DNA from: Aureimonas sp. ME7
GTDB taxonomy: Bacteria > Pseudomonadota > Alphaproteobacteria > Rhizobiales > Rhizobiaceae
Length of the DNA: 64,000 nucleotides
Assembly (NCBI RefSeq): GCF_903970965.1
Contig: NZ_CAJCKW010000010.1
Location: 42,360-106,359 of the forward strand
Direction of reading: 5' to 3'
Part shown: piece by piece, positions 38,003-48,918 of the stretch
How positions within the stretch are numbered: the stretch's first letter is position 1
Layout of the letters: each line of letters starts with the position of its first letter
Translations under genes and position numbers: made by a program
The notes under the pieces: generated by a model
Databases searched by the model: none
Told to the model about the DNA's origin: nothing
Seen by the model: only the letters and a program-made list of their open reading frames with translations

Positions 38003-39106
38003 TTACTTACCGGCGGCCTGCTGGCTGTAGACGTAGGTGTCGTTGGTGTACTCGGCGACGCGGAACCACTCGTAGATCTGCGTGCGGAACTGGCTCCATG
38101 GGTCGTAGATCGCCTTCCACTTGGCGTTCTTCGCCGAAAGCTCGGCGTAGAGCTTCTGTGAGGATGCGAGCGAGGCGTCGAGAACGTCGCGCGGCAGCGG
38201 ACGAAGCTGTACGCCCTTGCCGACGAGCGAGCGGATCGCGCGCATATTCTTCACGTCGTAGTCGGCCAGCATACGGGTGTTGCAAAGGGTCGAAGCCGCT
38301 TCCAAGGCCGCCTTGTAGGCTTCCGGAAGCTCGTCCAGCTTCGCCCGGTTGAACAGGTAGTGGACCGTCGGCCCCGCCTCCCAGAACGCAGGGTAGTAGT
38401 AGTACGGAGCGACCTGATAGAAGCCGAGCTTCTCGTCGTCATACGGTCCGACGAACTCGGTCGCATCCAGCGTGCCGCGCTCCAGCGCGGGATACACGTC
38501 GCCGCCAGCCAGCTGCTGTCCGATCACGCCGAGCGGGGCCAGAACCTGACCCGCGATGCCGGCGATCCGCATCTTCAACCCCTGGAGGTCGTTGACCGAA
38601 TTGATCTCCTTGCGGAACCAGCCGCCCATCTGCGTCCCGGTGTTGCCGCCCGGCCAGCCGAAGACGCCGTAGTCCGACAAGAAGTCGTTGATCGCCTCGT
38701 TGCCACCGCCGTTGTAGAGCCAGGCGTTCTGCTGGCGCGCGTTCAGGCCGAAGGGAATGGAGCTGCCGATCGCGAAGGTCGGATCCTTGCCCACGTAGTA
38801 GTAGAGAACGGTGTGCGAGGCTTCGACTGTCCCATCCTGCGTGGCATCCAGCGCCTGCAGACCCGGGACAAGCTCGCCGGCGGGAAAGACGTCGATCGTG
38901 AACTTGCCGTCCGTCAGCTTCGACACGGTCTCGGAGAAGAGGCGCGAGGAGCCGAACAGTGTGTCGAGCGTGTTCGGAAAGCTCGACGTCATGCGCCAGC
39001 GAATGCTCGGCGCGGTCTGTGCCAAGGCGGGCGCCGCGAGGCTCGATCCCACCACGGCCCCGCCTGCGAGGGCACCTGCCTGACGAAAGAATTTGCGACG
39101 GTCCAT
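38003..39106 (-). CDS. TRAP transporter substrate-binding protein, copy 2 (DctP/TakP-type)
   Basis: Receptor of 367 residues, the same length as copy 1. It has a Tat-type start MDRRKFFRQAG and signal ending APALA, then [28 protein letters not shown] and [20 protein letters not shown]. By eye most residues of the C-terminal two thirds are the same as in copy 1, pointing to a tandem duplication. GGGAGGA lies 6 bases before the ATG. It has its own terminator, so it may be expressed separately. Differences cluster outside the conserved cleft, so substrate ranges could overlap. Confidence 0.93.
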   Translation of the reverse strand: MDRRKFFRQAGALAGGAVVGSSLAAPALAQTAPSIRWRMTSSFPNTLDTLFGSSRLFSETVSKLTDGKFTIDVFPAGELVPGLQALDATQDGTVEASHTVLYYYVGKDPTFAIGSSIPFGLNARQQNAWLYNGGGNEAINDFLSDYGVFGWPGGNTGTQMGGWFRKEINSVNDLQGLKMRIAGIAGQVLAPLGVIGQQLAGGDVYPALERGTLDATEFVGPYDDEKLGFYQVAPYYYYPAFWEAGPTVHYLFNRAKLDELPEAYKAALEAASTLCNTRMLADYDVKNMRAIRSLVGKGVQLRPLPRDVLDASLASSQKLYAELSAKNAKWKAIYDPWSQFRTQIYEWFRVAEYTNDTYVYSQQAAGK

Positions 39107-39259
39107 CCGGAATCCTCCCACACTCGTGGAATGTCCTATGCCCGCAATTTCCGTCCCGCGAAAGCTATTCCGCGTTCGTTCCGTTGAAACGACTCCTCGC
39201 AGACGCCGCCCGATTTTGATGATGCACCCCCCGACCAACCATGCTAGAGGCAATCCGGC

Positions 39260-39335
39260 GCCGGCTTAGCTCAGATGGTAGAGCACCTGATTTGTAATCA
39301 GGGGGTCGCGGGTTCGATCCCTGCAGCCGGCACCA
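39260..39335 (+). tRNA. tRNA-Thr (TGT)
   Basis: 76-nt cloverleaf with encoded CCA: acceptor GCCGGCT/AGCCGGC, anticodon TGT in TTTGTAA, T-loop GGTTCGATCC. A weak promoter TTGATG-N18-CATGCT lies about 15 bp upstream. Confidence 0.97.
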
Positions 39336-39362
39336 GTCCCGCCTTCGCTTCGTCTCGTCCGT

Positions 39363-40052
39363 TCAAAGAACGTGGTCGACGATCTTCCCGCCTTCCAGCG
39401 TCACCGCCCGGTCCATCCGGCGCGCCAGGTCGTGATTGTGGGTCGCGATCAGCGCCGCGACGCCGGATTGGCGCACCAGGGCCGTCATCGCCTCGAACAC
39501 GTATTGCGAGGTCGTCGGGTCGAGATTGCCGGTCGGCTCGTCGGCCAGGAGCACATAAGGGTTGTTGGCCACCGCACGGGCGATCGCCACGCGCTGCTGC
39601 TCGCCGCCCGAAAGCTCGGATGGGCGGTGCGAAACGCGCTTGCCGAGCCGCATGTATTCCAGAAGCAGCTTGGCCCGTTCACCGGCGACCTTACGCGACA
39701 GGCCTCGAATCATCTGCGGCAGCATGACGTTCTCCAGCGCGGAGAACTCCGGCAGGAGATGATGGAACTGGTAGACGAAGCCGATGGACGAACGACGCAT
39801 GTCGGTTCGTCCGGCATCGTCCAGCCCACCGCAGGACGTGTCGTTGATGAACACGTCGCCGGCGTCCGGCTTTTCCAGAAGCCCAGCGATATGGAGAAGG
39901 GTCGACTTGCCGGCGCCGGACGGCGCCACGAGCGCGACGATCTCGCCTGCGCGGATTTCCATGTCGGCGCGATCGAGGATGGTCAGCTTCGATTCGCCCT
40001 GGACGTAATGGCGCTCGACCCCGGTCAGGCGAAGGGAGGACGTCTGGCTCAT
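39363..40052 (-). CDS. lolD: Lipoprotein-releasing ABC transporter, ATP-binding protein LolD
   Basis: ATPase of the Lol system that frees outer-membrane lipoproteins from the inner membrane. The 229 residues carry Walker [10 protein letters not shown], the signature [14 protein letters not shown], Walker [13 protein letters not shown] and H-loop ATHNHDLA. The ATG at 40052 overlaps the lolC stop by 4 bp. The usual proS-lolC-lolD-dnaE order of relatives is interrupted here on the dnaE side by the TRAP block, rlmB and tRNAs. Confidence 0.97.
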   Translation of the reverse strand: MSQTSSLRLTGVERHYVQGESKLTILDRADMEIRAGEIVALVAPSGAGKSTLLHIAGLLEKPDAGDVFINDTSCGGLDDAGRTDMRRSSIGFVYQFHHLLPEFSALENVMLPQMIRGLSRKVAGERAKLLLEYMRLGKRVSHRPSELSGGEQQRVAIARAVANNPYVLLADEPTGNLDPTTSQYVFEAMTALVRQSGVAALIATHNHDLARRMDRAVTLEGGKIVDHVL

Positions 40053-41359
40053 TCGTAACGCAACGCTTCGACAGGATCGAGTTTGGAAGCCTGCCAGGAC
40101 GGGAAGATCGTCGCCAGGAACGAAAGCCCGACGGCCATGAGAACCACGGTCACCACTTCGCTCGGATCGATCTCGGCCGGCAGGCGGGACAAGAAGTAGA
40201 ATTCGGGATTGAACAGCGTCGTCCCCGAGACCCAGGAGAAGAACTGCCGGAGGTTCTCGATGTTCAGGCAGAACAGGGTGCCCAGCACGAACCCGGCCAG
40301 CGTCCCGGCAACGCCGATCGACGCGCCCGTGATCAGGAACACGCGCATGATCGAGCCACGCGTCGCGCCCATCGTGCGCATGATCGCGATGTCGCGGCCC
40401 TTGTCCTTCACCAGCATGAAGAGGCCGGAGATAATGTTCAGCGCGGCCACCAGCACGATCAGCGTCAGGATGATGAACATGACGTTTCGCTCGACCTCGA
40501 GCGCCGAGAAGAAGCTCTCGTTCATGCGCTGCCATGTGACCGTGTAGTTCGGCCGACCGGCGGCCTGCTCGATCGGGCCTTGCAGCGAGACGACACGGTC
40601 CGGGTCGTTCAAGAAAATTTCGATCGATTGCGCCTTGTCCTCCGAATTGAAGAACAGCTGCGCCTCGCCGAGCGGCATGTAGACGTAGGACGCGTCGTAT
40701 TCGGAAAGCCCGATTTCGAAGATCGCAACCACCGGATAGGCCTTCACCCGGGGTGTTACGCCGAGCGGCGTCACATCGCCTTCCGGCGAAACCAGCGTGA
40801 TGCTGTCGCCCAGCCGAAGCCCTAAGCTTTCCGCCAATCGGGATCCGATCGCGACACCTTGGCTCGTATCGAAGTTGTCGATCGTGCCCTGTTGGATATT
40901 GGCGGCCACCGGTGTCAGGCGCTGAAGGTCGGCCCCGCGTACGCCCTTCACGAGCGCGCCCGTCGAATTCGACGCCGCGCCCGTCGCCAGGACTTGCCCT
41001 TGGACAAGCGGCATCGTGTAGGCGACGCCCTCGACGCCCGAAACGCGTTTGGCGACCTCGTCGAAATCCGTCAGCGGACTGTCGATCGGCTGCATGATCA
41101 CATGTCCGTTGACGCCGAGGATGCGCGTCAGAAGCTCGCCGCGAAAACCGTTCATCACCGACATGACGATGATGAGAGCCGCGACACCCAGCATGATCCC
41201 GACGAAGGAAAAGCCGGCGATGACCGACACGCCCGCGTCGCGACGGCGTGAGCGCAGGTAGCGACCGGCGATCATCCATTCGAAGCGCGAGAACGGACGT
41301 GTCTTGCCCGCACCCGCTTCGCCGTGGACGGCTGCTTCCAGGGTGTCGCTGCGCGTCAC
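40049..41359 (-). CDS. lolC: Lipoprotein-releasing ABC transporter permease LolC/LolE
   Basis: Inner-membrane subunit of 436 residues with four transmembrane helices and a large periplasmic domain between helices 1 and 2. N-terminal [20 protein letters not shown] and [19 protein letters not shown], and the C-terminal [19 protein letters not shown] and [16 protein letters not shown], fit the family. A single LolC/E hybrid is usual in alphaproteobacteria. The GTG at 41359 overlaps the proS stop by 4 bp. Confidence 0.95.
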   Translation of the reverse strand: MTRSDTLEAAVHGEAGAGKTRPFSRFEWMIAGRYLRSRRRDAGVSVIAGFSFVGIMLGVAALIIVMSVMNGFRGELLTRILGVNGHVIMQPIDSPLTDFDEVAKRVSGVEGVAYTMPLVQGQVLATGAASNSTGALVKGVRGADLQRLTPVAANIQQGTIDNFDTSQGVAIGSRLAESLGLRLGDSITLVSPEGDVTPLGVTPRVKAYPVVAIFEIGLSEYDASYVYMPLGEAQLFFNSEDKAQSIEIFLNDPDRVVSLQGPIEQAAGRPNYTVTWQRMNESFFSALEVERNVMFIILTLIVLVAALNIISGLFMLVKDKGRDIAIMRTMGATRGSIMRVFLITGASIGVAGTLAGFVLGTLFCLNIENLRQFFSWVSGTTLFNPEFYFLSRLPAEIDPSEVVTVVLMAVGLSFLATIFPSWQASKLDPVEALRYE

Positions 41360-42678
41360 GCCGAAAGCCGAACCAGGAGATCCGCCGCGGGCAGCGTTTC
41401 GCGCTCGCCCGTGGCCCGCGTCTTCAGCTCGACCTCGCCAGCTTTCGCACCGCGCGGCCCGACGATCACCTGCAGCGGCAGGCCGATCAGGTCCATCGTC
41501 GCGAACTTGGCGCCCGCGCGCGTGTCTTCGTCGTCGTAGAGAACGTCGAAACCGGCGGTCTGAAGTTCGGCGTAGATCCGGTCGCAGACGGCATCGCAGT
41601 CCGCGTCGCCCGGCTTCATGTTGATCAGCCCGACGTCGAACGGCGCAACGCCCTTCGGCCAGATGATGCCGGCCTCGTCGTGGCTGGCTTCGATGATCGC
41701 GGCGATCAGGCGGCTTGGTCCGATGCCGTAGGAGCCCATCTGCACCGGCACTTCCTTGCCGTCCGGCCCGGTGACGGTGGCCCCCATCGGCTCGGAATAC
41801 TTGGTGCCGAAATGGAAGATGTGGCCGACCTCGATGCCGCGCGCCGCAAGCTGCCGATCCGCGGCCACCTCGCCCCAGGCCACTTCGTCGTGCATCTCTT
41901 CCGTCGCGGCGTAAGGCGTCGTCCACGTCTCGACGATGGAGGCGAGAGCACCCGCGTCGGAAAAGTCGACGCCATCGCTCGGCACGGCCATATCGAGATA
42001 GGCGCGGTCGCAGAAGACCTCGCTTTCGCCCGTCGATGCCAGGATGATGAACTCATGGCTGAGTTCGCCGCCGATCGGACCGGTGTCGGCTCGCATCGGG
42101 ATCGCCTTCAGGCCCATCCGCTCGAAGGTGCGCAGGTAGGCGACGAACATCCGGTCATAGGCCGTCTTGGACGATTCGTAGTCGATGTCGAACGAGTAAG
42201 CGTCCTTCATCAGGAACTCACGCGAGCGCATGACGCCGAAGCGAGGACGCACCTCGTCGCGGAACTTCCACTGGATATGGTAGAGGTTGAGCGGCAGGTC
42301 CTTGTAGGAGCGGACATAGGACCGGAAGATATCGGTCACCATCTCCTCGTTGGTCGGCCCGAACAGGAGATCGCGCTCGTGGCGATCCTGGATCCGCAAC
42401 ATCTCCTTGCCGTAGTCGTCGTAGCGCCCACTTTCGCGCCATAGATCGGCAGATTGGATCGTCGGCATCAGAAGCTCGATGGCCCCCGACCGATCCTGCT
42501 CCTCGCGGATGATGCGCGTCACCTTGTCGAGAACGCGCTTGCCCAGCGGCAGGAAGCTGTAGAGCCCGGCAGCCTGCTGGCGGATCATCCCGGCACGCAG
42601 CATCAGCCGGTGCGAGACGATCTCCGCCTCTTTCGGGGTCTCCTTGAGGATCGGCAGAAAGTAGCGGGAAAGACGCAT
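41356..42678 (-). CDS. proS: Prolyl-tRNA synthetase (short alphaproteobacterial form)
   Basis: Charges tRNA-Pro. The 440 residues are a class II synthetase without the editing domain, the form found in alphaproteobacteria: [20 protein letters not shown], motif 2 in [28 protein letters not shown] residues, motif 3 [13 protein letters not shown] and a C-terminal anticodon domain. ATG 42678 gives the standard N-terminus; upstream in-frame starts have no support. It is first in the proS-lolC-lolD run, with a 403-bp gap before it. Confidence 0.97.
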   Translation of the reverse strand: MRLSRYFLPILKETPKEAEIVSHRLMLRAGMIRQQAAGLYSFLPLGKRVLDKVTRIIREEQDRSGAIELLMPTIQSADLWRESGRYDDYGKEMLRIQDRHERDLLFGPTNEEMVTDIFRSYVRSYKDLPLNLYHIQWKFRDEVRPRFGVMRSREFLMKDAYSFDIDYESSKTAYDRMFVAYLRTFERMGLKAIPMRADTGPIGGELSHEFIILASTGESEVFCDRAYLDMAVPSDGVDFSDAGALASIVETWTTPYAATEEMHDEVAWGEVAADRQLAARGIEVGHIFHFGTKYSEPMGATVTGPDGKEVPVQMGSYGIGPSRLIAAIIEASHDEAGIIWPKGVAPFDVGLINMKPGDADCDAVCDRIYAELQTAGFDVLYDDEDTRAGAKFATMDLIGLPLQVIVGPRGAKAGEVELKTRATGERETLPAADLLVRLSA

Positions 42679-43032
42679 GGGACCTTGGAGCTTGGCGTTC
42701 GAGCGCATGTCGCGCGAATGAAGCTCGTGTCTTAACCATTCCCCTTCGGCTTGCAAACCAAACCGGCGTTGAGATCTCAAACCAAGGGTCAGGTGACAAG
42801 CCTCGGTTCATTTTCGATGACTGGCGTAAAACCGGGCGCGCTGACTAAAAAATGTCATAAACGCGAAAATCCGTATCGACATACCGCGCGCAATGAGCGT
42901 AGATATTCCCATCAAGACAAGCGCATCAACAGCGCGACAGGCTTGGTCTCGTCTTGGGAGGACGTGGTTTTCGGCGCACTTCGGTGCAGCCCCGGTCCAG
43001 TCATCGGAGCAGAACCCAGACCCGGCAAACTG
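42679..43032. other. Intergenic region upstream of proS
   Basis: No convincing protein gene in either strand. The middle (about 42830-42910) is AT-rich relative to the window, for example CTAAAAAATGTCATAAACGC, and may hold the proS promoter. A short GCAC-TTCG-GTGC hairpin lies near 42975-42986. Confidence 0.5.
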
Positions 43033-43065
43033 AAAAATGCGAAGCGCGAGCTTCGCATTTTTTTT
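43033..43065. terminator. Strong bidirectional terminator between DUF1467 gene and proS
   Basis: A 13-bp perfect stem (AAAAATGCGAAGC with GCTTCGCATTTTT) closed by a GCGA tetraloop and followed by eight T on the plus strand. On the minus strand it lies 17 bp after the DUF1467 stop. Confidence 0.92.
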
Positions 43066-43081
43066 GTGCACTGTTGGGCCG

Positions 43082-43348
43082 TCATGTTCCGGGAACGATG
43101 TGCGGGAACGACCCAGGGCCAATGCCCCACACTTCCGTCACGACGTAATAGGCCGCGAAAACCAGCGTCGACAAGACGGTCGTCCAAAGGACGACTCGTC
43201 CCATCCGAAAGCGCGCCGGTGCGCTGTGCGCCGTGCCGAGGACGATATCTCCGTCATCCGCCTGTGAGCGCATGCGGATGGGGAGAACAACGAACAGGAC
43301 AGTCCACCAGATCACGAAGTAGATCGCGATCGCCGTCAGTACGCCCAT
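43082..43348 (-). CDS. DUF1467 family membrane protein
   Basis: Protein of 88 residues with two transmembrane helices (about 2-24 and 51-70). MGVLTAIAIYFVIWWTVLFVVLPIR followed by HSAPARFRMGRVVLWTT is typical of DUF1467. Function is unknown. It lies between rnj and proS as in many rhizobia, and ends at a strong terminator. Confidence 0.9.
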   Translation of the reverse strand: MGVLTAIAIYFVIWWTVLFVVLPIRMRSQADDGDIVLGTAHSAPARFRMGRVVLWTTVLSTLVFAAYYVVTEVWGIGPGSFPHIVPGT

Positions 43349-43412
43349 GGTCGTTTCCCTCGCGCTTGTGGGTTTCGCCCCTGCCCTAGCACGAGCGAAA
43401 CCAACGGGCAGA

Positions 43413-45071
43413 TCAGCACCGCGTGACGAACACCGTCACCGCCGGCTTCTTGCCCCAAACGTCCTGCGCCTCGCCACGAACGGCTCGCCGCACCGCTTCG
43501 CGAACGAGCTCCAGATCCTTGCGGCGTCCGCGAGGGATGCTCTCCACGGCGCCAGCGGCCGCCTCCATCAGAAGCTCGCCGATCTCCTCGCCGTCCTCGT
43601 CCTTCTCCGGAAGGCCCATGGCGACCACTTCGGGATCGATATCAAGCTCAAACTTCTCATCAAGCTCAACCAGAACCGAAACATGCCCCGCGAAGGACAG
43701 GCGTCGACGCTCGCCGATACCCATCTCATCGGCCGTGCCGACCAGATGCCCATCCTTGTAGATCCGTCCGAACGGCACTTCGTCGATCACGGTGGACGGC
43801 CCCGGCGATAGCCGCAGCATCTTGCCGTTGCGAATGACGGCCACGTCCTTGACGCCCAGTTCGCGGGCCAGCTGCGCATGTGCCATCAGGTGCGCGGCCT
43901 CGCCATGGGCCGGCACGGCGATCGCAGGGTGGGTCCATTCGTACATCTGACGCAGCTCGTTGCGACGGGGATGGCCCGACACGTGGACGAGCTGATCGTG
44001 ATCCTCGATGACACGGACGCCGCGTTCGATCAGCGCGTTCTTGATATCGAGAATAGCCTTCTCGTTTCCGGGAATGCTGCGCGAGGAAAAGATGACGGTG
44101 TCGCCCTGCGATAGCGCGACCGTCGGATGCTCGTCTCGCGAGAGCTTCGCCAGCGCCGCACGTGCCTCGCCCTGGCTCCCCGTCAGGACGATCACGGCCT
44201 TGTCGCGCGGGATATAACCGAAATCCTGCTCGCTGACGAAGGGCGCGATGCCTTCGAGGTAACCGAGCTCATCGGCCACATCGGCGACCCGCTTCATGGA
44301 GCGGCCCATCAGGAGGACCTGACGGTCCGCCTCGGCGGCAGCCTGCGCGATAGAGCGGATGCGGCCGACATTCGACGAGAAGGTCGTGATCGCGACGCGT
44401 CCCTTCGCTTCGCGAATGATCTGCGCAAGCGACTGCGAAACCGCCAGTTCGCTTGGCGACTCGCCTTCGCGCATCGCGTTGGTCGAATCGCAGACGAGCG
44501 CGAGGACCCCTTCGTCACCGATCTGTCGAAGGCGCGCCTCGTCGGTCGGCTGGCCGAGCGCCGGGGTCGGATCGATCTTCCAGTCACCCGTATGGAGCAC
44601 CGTACCCGCGGGGGTGCGAATGGCCAATGCCACCGGCTCGGGGATCGAGTGCGTCACGTTCACCGCCTCGATCGAAAACGGTCCCACCTGGAACCGATCA
44701 CCGGCGCGGAAGATCTCGACCGGGACCTTGGGCGCACCGGGTTCCCCCTCACGCTTGGCTTGCAGAAGCGCGGCCGTGAACGGGGTCGCGTAGACGGGCA
44801 CCTTCAACTTCGGCCAGAGCGTCAGCACGGCGCCGTAGTGATCTTCGTGCGCATGCGTGATGATCAAACCCTTCAGGTTCTTCAAACGCTGCTCGATGAA
44901 GGAGATATCGGGCATCACCAGGTCGATGCCAGGAAACTCGGGACCCGCAAAGGAAACGCCGCAGTCGATCGCGATCCATTCCCGGTTGTCCGGCGGGCCG
45001 TATCCATAAAGCCCGAAGTTCATGCCAATTTCACCAATGCCGCCAAGCGGCACGAAAACCAATTCCGACAA
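43413..45071 (-). CDS. rnj: Ribonuclease J
   Basis: Metallo-beta-lactamase/beta-CASP ribonuclease of 552 residues with endonuclease and 5'-3' exonuclease activity. N-terminal MSELVFVPLGGIGEIGMNF, the metal motif THAHEDHYG (HxHxDH), GDWKIDPTP and the beta-CASP segments with GSQGEAR and HVSGHPRRNEL are clear. It starts 91 bp after birA. With rne and rnr, this window encodes three of the main ribonucleases. Confidence 0.96.
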   Translation of the reverse strand: MSELVFVPLGGIGEIGMNFGLYGYGPPDNREWIAIDCGVSFAGPEFPGIDLVMPDISFIEQRLKNLKGLIITHAHEDHYGAVLTLWPKLKVPVYATPFTAALLQAKREGEPGAPKVPVEIFRAGDRFQVGPFSIEAVNVTHSIPEPVALAIRTPAGTVLHTGDWKIDPTPALGQPTDEARLRQIGDEGVLALVCDSTNAMREGESPSELAVSQSLAQIIREAKGRVAITTFSSNVGRIRSIAQAAAEADRQVLLMGRSMKRVADVADELGYLEGIAPFVSEQDFGYIPRDKAVIVLTGSQGEARAALAKLSRDEHPTVALSQGDTVIFSSRSIPGNEKAILDIKNALIERGVRVIEDHDQLVHVSGHPRRNELRQMYEWTHPAIAVPAHGEAAHLMAHAQLARELGVKDVAVIRNGKMLRLSPGPSTVIDEVPFGRIYKDGHLVGTADEMGIGERRRLSFAGHVSVLVELDEKFELDIDPEVVAMGLPEKDEDGEEIGELLMEAAAGAVESIPRGRRKDLELVREAVRRAVRGEAQDVWGKKPAVTVFVTRC

Positions 45072-45162
45072 GTGTCACGTTCTTTCATTCAGGCACGGCC
45101 GAAGGCCGCGCGTTCCACGTCTCATGCAGCCGGGGGTCACCCGGAATTCGTATCGTCGCCGC

Positions 45163-45936
45163 TCAGGGCACGGCGGAGGCCGAACGCAGGAAGAACAGGT
45201 CACCGGCAGAAAACACCCGCCGCTCCCCCCCTTCGCGCTCCAGGATCAACCGTCCATCCGCATCGAGGTCGGCAAACCGCCCCTCGATCGCTTCGCCGCT
45301 CGGCAGCGTCACACGGCAAGGCTCTCCCTTGCCGATGGAGTGGCGAATCCACTCCCGTCTTATCACCTGGAATTGGCGACCCGACGACCAGATTTCCAGT
45401 GCTGCCTCGACTCCGGAGGCTAGCGCAGAAAATACGTCGTCGATCGTACCTTTGAACCCTTGGGATCGCAGGGTGGTGGTCGGATATGCCGCGCCCGCGA
45501 AGTCGAGCTCGACGTTGACGCCGCAGCCGATCACCACCGCTCGGCGTCCCGGCGCCACGGTTTCGCTTTCCAGAAGAATCCCGACCAGTTTCGCGCCATC
45601 GACCATAACGTCGTTCGGCCACTTGATGCGGACCCGGTCCGGGTCGACGCCGGGTAAGGTCGCAAGACCGTTTCGGACGCCAAGCGCCACCACCAGCGGC
45701 AGATTGGTGATCTCGCTATCGGGTGCGGGATCGAGAAGAAGGAGCGTAGCATAGAGGTTGCCGCGCTCCGATTGCCAGACCCGACCCCGTCGGCCGCGCC
45801 CGGCGGTCTGGACGGCAGCCGTGACCCAGAGCGGTCCGGGATCGCCGGAACGCGCCGCCTCCAGGGCCACCAGATTTGTCGAAGCGACGTCGTCGAATGC
45901 CAGATGTCGTCTTGCGCCGACGGGCCGCTTCTCCAT
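45163..45936 (-). CDS. birA: Biotin--[acetyl-CoA-carboxylase] ligase
   Basis: Attaches biotin to AccB. The 257 residues form the catalytic and C-terminal SH3-like domains only (no N-terminal DNA-binding domain), so it is a class I ligase without repressor role. Key motifs: TAAVQTAGRGRRGRVWQS, KWPNDVMVDGAKLVGIL and GCGVNVEL. The ATG is 5 bp after the nuoN stop, so birA is the tail of the nuo transcript. Confidence 0.95.
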   Translation of the reverse strand: MEKRPVGARRHLAFDDVASTNLVALEAARSGDPGPLWVTAAVQTAGRGRRGRVWQSERGNLYATLLLLDPAPDSEITNLPLVVALGVRNGLATLPGVDPDRVRIKWPNDVMVDGAKLVGILLESETVAPGRRAVVIGCGVNVELDFAGAAYPTTTLRSQGFKGTIDDVFSALASGVEAALEIWSSGRQFQVIRREWIRHSIGKGEPCRVTLPSGEAIEGRFADLDADGRLILEREGGERRVFSAGDLFFLRSASAVP

Positions 45937-45941
45937 TCGGA

Positions 45942-47387
45942 TCAGAAGAACGTATGAGCCGCTGCGGCAGCCGCTGCCGACAACGGGCCGGCGATGACGA
46001 TGTACGCCGGGAAGATGAGAAGCGTCGCCGCGCCGGCAACGAGCTTCAGTTCGGTGCTCATCGGCTCGAACCCGGTAAGCGGTTCGTCGAACCACATGAC
46101 CTTGACCACGCGCAGATAGTAGAAGAGGCCAACCGTCGATGCGACGACACCAATCACGGCAAGCGGAACCAACCCTGCCCCGACCGCGGCACTGAAGACG
46201 AACCACTTGCCCCAGAACCCGAGCAGCGGCGGCACCCCTGCCAGGGAGAACATCAGCACCGTCATGGAAACCGCCATGACGGGGTTGGTGCGCGACAAGC
46301 CTGCCAACTGGTAGACGTCCTCCACCATGCCGTCACGGCGACGCATGGCAAGGATCAGCGCGAAGGTCCCGAGCGTCATCGTGACATAGGTCGCCATGTA
46401 GATCAGGACGCCCTGTACGCCCGCTTCCGTTCCGGCCGCCAGACCGACCAGCACGTAGCCCATGTGGCCGATCGAGGAATAGGCCATCAGCCGCTTGATG
46501 TTGCGCTGGCCGATCGCCGCGAACGAGCCGAACAGCATGGAAGCGATCGACAGGAAGACGATGACCTGCTGCCAATCCGCCGTCATCGGGCCGAAGCTCT
46601 GCACGGTGAAGCGCGTCAGAAGCGCCACAGCCGCGACCTTCGGTGCACCGGCGAGCAGCGCCGTCACGGGCGTCGGGGCGCCCTCGTAGACGTCCGGCGT
46701 CCACATGTGGAACGGGACCGCCGAGATCTTGAACGCGAGACCGGCGAGGACGAACACCAGGCCCACGATCAGGCCGACCGAGCGGGCCCCGTCCACCGCC
46801 ACCGCCGTCGCGATCGCCTGGAACTCGATCTGGCCGGTGAAGCCGTAGACGAGCGAAGCGCCGTAGAGCAACATGCCGGATGAAAGCGCGCCGAGCACGA
46901 AGTACTTGAGGCCGGCTTCCGTGGACTTGACGTGATCGCGATGGATCGCGGCGATCACGTAGATCGCCAGCGACTGAAGCTCGAGGCCCATATAGAGGGC
47001 TATCAGGTCCCCGGCCGAAACCATGACGAGCATGCCGGTCGTGCAGAGCACGATCAGAACCGGAAGCTCGAAATTGGCGAAACGCTCGCGCTGCGCGTAG
47101 CCGGTGGACATGAGGACCGCCGCAGCCGCTCCGATCAGAACCAGAGCCTTCATGAACCGCGCGAACGGATCGAGGATGATCGATCCGCCGAAGGCGACGC
47201 CGAGCGGGGTCGCGAACAGAAGCCAGACGAGAGCGAAGAGAAGGGTGCCGACCGTGAGCGAGGTGACCAGCCCCGCGCTCTTCTCACCCAGGAACGTCCC
47301 GATCATCAGGAGCGCCATGGCGCCCACCGAAAGGATCAGCTCAGGACCGACAATGGGAAGGCTTTGCGCCACGAATTGCGAGAACAT
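45942..47387 (-). CDS. nuoN: NADH-quinone oxidoreductase subunit N
   Basis: Antiporter-like proton-pumping membrane subunit of complex I, 481 residues with about fourteen helices. The conserved [20 protein letters not shown] (Glu in TM5) and the lysine in [20 protein letters not shown] are present, as is [15 protein letters not shown]. It ends the nuo run with birA 5 bp behind and nuoM 19 bp ahead. Confidence 0.97.
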   Translation of the reverse strand: MFSQFVAQSLPIVGPELILSVGAMALLMIGTFLGEKSAGLVTSLTVGTLLFALVWLLFATPLGVAFGGSIILDPFARFMKALVLIGAAAAVLMSTGYAQRERFANFELPVLIVLCTTGMLVMVSAGDLIALYMGLELQSLAIYVIAAIHRDHVKSTEAGLKYFVLGALSSGMLLYGASLVYGFTGQIEFQAIATAVAVDGARSVGLIVGLVFVLAGLAFKISAVPFHMWTPDVYEGAPTPVTALLAGAPKVAAVALLTRFTVQSFGPMTADWQQVIVFLSIASMLFGSFAAIGQRNIKRLMAYSSIGHMGYVLVGLAAGTEAGVQGVLIYMATYVTMTLGTFALILAMRRRDGMVEDVYQLAGLSRTNPVMAVSMTVLMFSLAGVPPLLGFWGKWFVFSAAVGAGLVPLAVIGVVASTVGLFYYLRVVKVMWFDEPLTGFEPMSTELKLVAGAATLLIFPAYIVIAGPLSAAAAAAAHTFF

Positions 47388-47406
47388 CGACTGCCCTGCC
47401 CTGTTT

Positions 47407-48918
47407 TCAGTTCTGGATCGATGCGACGCTGGACGCCGCTTCGATGGCTGCCGTGTAGCTGCTCAGAAGCTGCTCGACGGAAGCGGTCGTCACATTGAAG
47501 ACCGGCATCGGATAGACACCGAAGAAGACGGTCAGCACCGCGAGCGGGTACAGAAGCGCCTTCTCGCGCGGTGTCAGGTCGAGGATCGACTTGAGGTTCT
47601 CCTTATCGAGCGCCCCCAGGATCACGCGGCGGTAGAGCCATAGCGCGTAGGCGGCCGACAGGATGACGCCGGTCGCGGCGAAGATCGCGACCCAGGAGTT
47701 CACGCGGAACACGCCCATCAGCGTCATGAACTCGCCGACGAAGCCGGACGTCCCCGGCAGGCCGACATTGCCCATGGTGAAGAGCAGCATCATCGCGGCA
47801 TAGGCCGGCATCCGGTTCACGAGCCCGCCATAGGCGGCGATCTCGCGGGTGTGCATCCGGTCGTAGACGACGCCGACGCACAGGAAGAGCGCGCCCGAGA
47901 TCAGGCCGTGGGAGAGCATTTGCAAGATCGCGCCCTGGATACCCTGCTCATTGGCCGCGAAGATACCCATGGTCACGAAGCCCATGTGCGCGACCGACGA
48001 ATAGGCGATCAGCTTCTTGATGTCCTCCTGCATCAGCGCGACCAGCGAGGTGTAGATGATCGCCACCACCGAAAGCACGAAGACGAAGGGCGCGAAGTCG
48101 GCCGAGGCCAGCGGGAACATCGGAAGCGAGAAGCGCAGAAAGCCGTAGCCTCCGAGCTTGAGCAGGATGCCCGCCAGGATCACCGAGCCCGCCGTCGGAG
48201 CCTCGACGTGCGCGTCCGGCAGCCATGTGTGGACCGGCCACATCGGCATCTTCACCGCGAAGGACGCGAAGAAGGCGACCCAAAGCCAGGTCTGCATCTG
48301 TGCCGGAAACTGGTAGGCCAGAAGCTCGGGGATCGAGGTCGTGCCCGCCGTCCAGTACATCGCCATGATGGCGACCAGCATCAGCACCGAGCCGAGGAAC
48401 GTGTAGAGGAAGAACTTGTAGGACGCGTAGACGCGCCGCTTGCCGCCCCACACCCCGATGATCAGGAACATCGGGATCAGCGACCCTTCGAAGAAGAGGT
48501 AGAAGAGCACGATATCGAGGGCGCAGAACACGCCGATGACCAGCGTTTCCAGCACCAGGAACGCCATCATGTATTCCTTAACCCGAACCGTGATCGCATC
48601 ACGGCTGGCAAGAATGCAGATCGGCAGGAGGAAGGTCGTCAGGATCACGAACAGCATCGAGATGCCGTCGACGCCCATCCGGTAAGCGATGCCGCCCGTC
48701 AGCCACTCCGCCTCCTCGACCATCTGGAAGCCAGCGACCGAATTGTCGAAGCCGATCCAGATGAGGAGCGAAAGGAGAAACGTGAAAATGCTGACGAGCA
48801 GCGCAACGTTACGGATGTTGCGACGAGCCAGTTCGCTGTCGTCCCGCGTAAACAGGATGATCAGGACGCCGATCAGCGGCGCGAAGGTTACCGCCGAAAG
48901 GATAGGCCAGCCCGACAT
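47407..48918 (-). CDS. nuoM: NADH-quinone oxidoreductase subunit M
   Basis: Antiporter-like membrane subunit of complex I, 503 residues. Marks include [20 protein letters not shown] (TM5 Glu), [22 protein letters not shown] (TM7 Lys) and [15 protein letters not shown]. The ATG at 48918 shares one base with the nuoL stop (TGATG); an upstream extension to 49023 lies inside nuoL and is dismissed. Confidence 0.97.
   Translation of the reverse strand: MSGWPILSAVTFAPLIGVLIILFTRDDSELARRNIRNVALLVSIFTFLLSLLIWIGFDNSVAGFQMVEEAEWLTGGIAYRMGVDGISMLFVILTTFLLPICILASRDAITVRVKEYMMAFLVLETLVIGVFCALDIVLFYLFFEGSLIPMFLIIGVWGGKRRVYASYKFFLYTFLGSVLMLVAIMAMYWTAGTTSIPELLAYQFPAQMQTWLWVAFFASFAVKMPMWPVHTWLPDAHVEAPTAGSVILAGILLKLGGYGFLRFSLPMFPLASADFAPFVFVLSVVAIIYTSLVALMQEDIKKLIAYSSVAHMGFVTMGIFAANEQGIQGAILQMLSHGLISGALFLCVGVVYDRMHTREIAAYGGLVNRMPAYAAMMLLFTMGNVGLPGTSGFVGEFMTLMGVFRVNSWVAIFAATGVILSAAYALWLYRRVILGALDKENLKSILDLTPREKALLYPLAVLTVFFGVYPMPVFNVTTASVEQLLSSYTAAIEAASSVASIQN

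Noticed and set aside
42808..43187. Minus-strand frames of 91-104 residues upstream of proS
   Set aside because: They cross the strong terminator at 43033-43065 and overlap the DUF1467 gene, with no homology I recognise.
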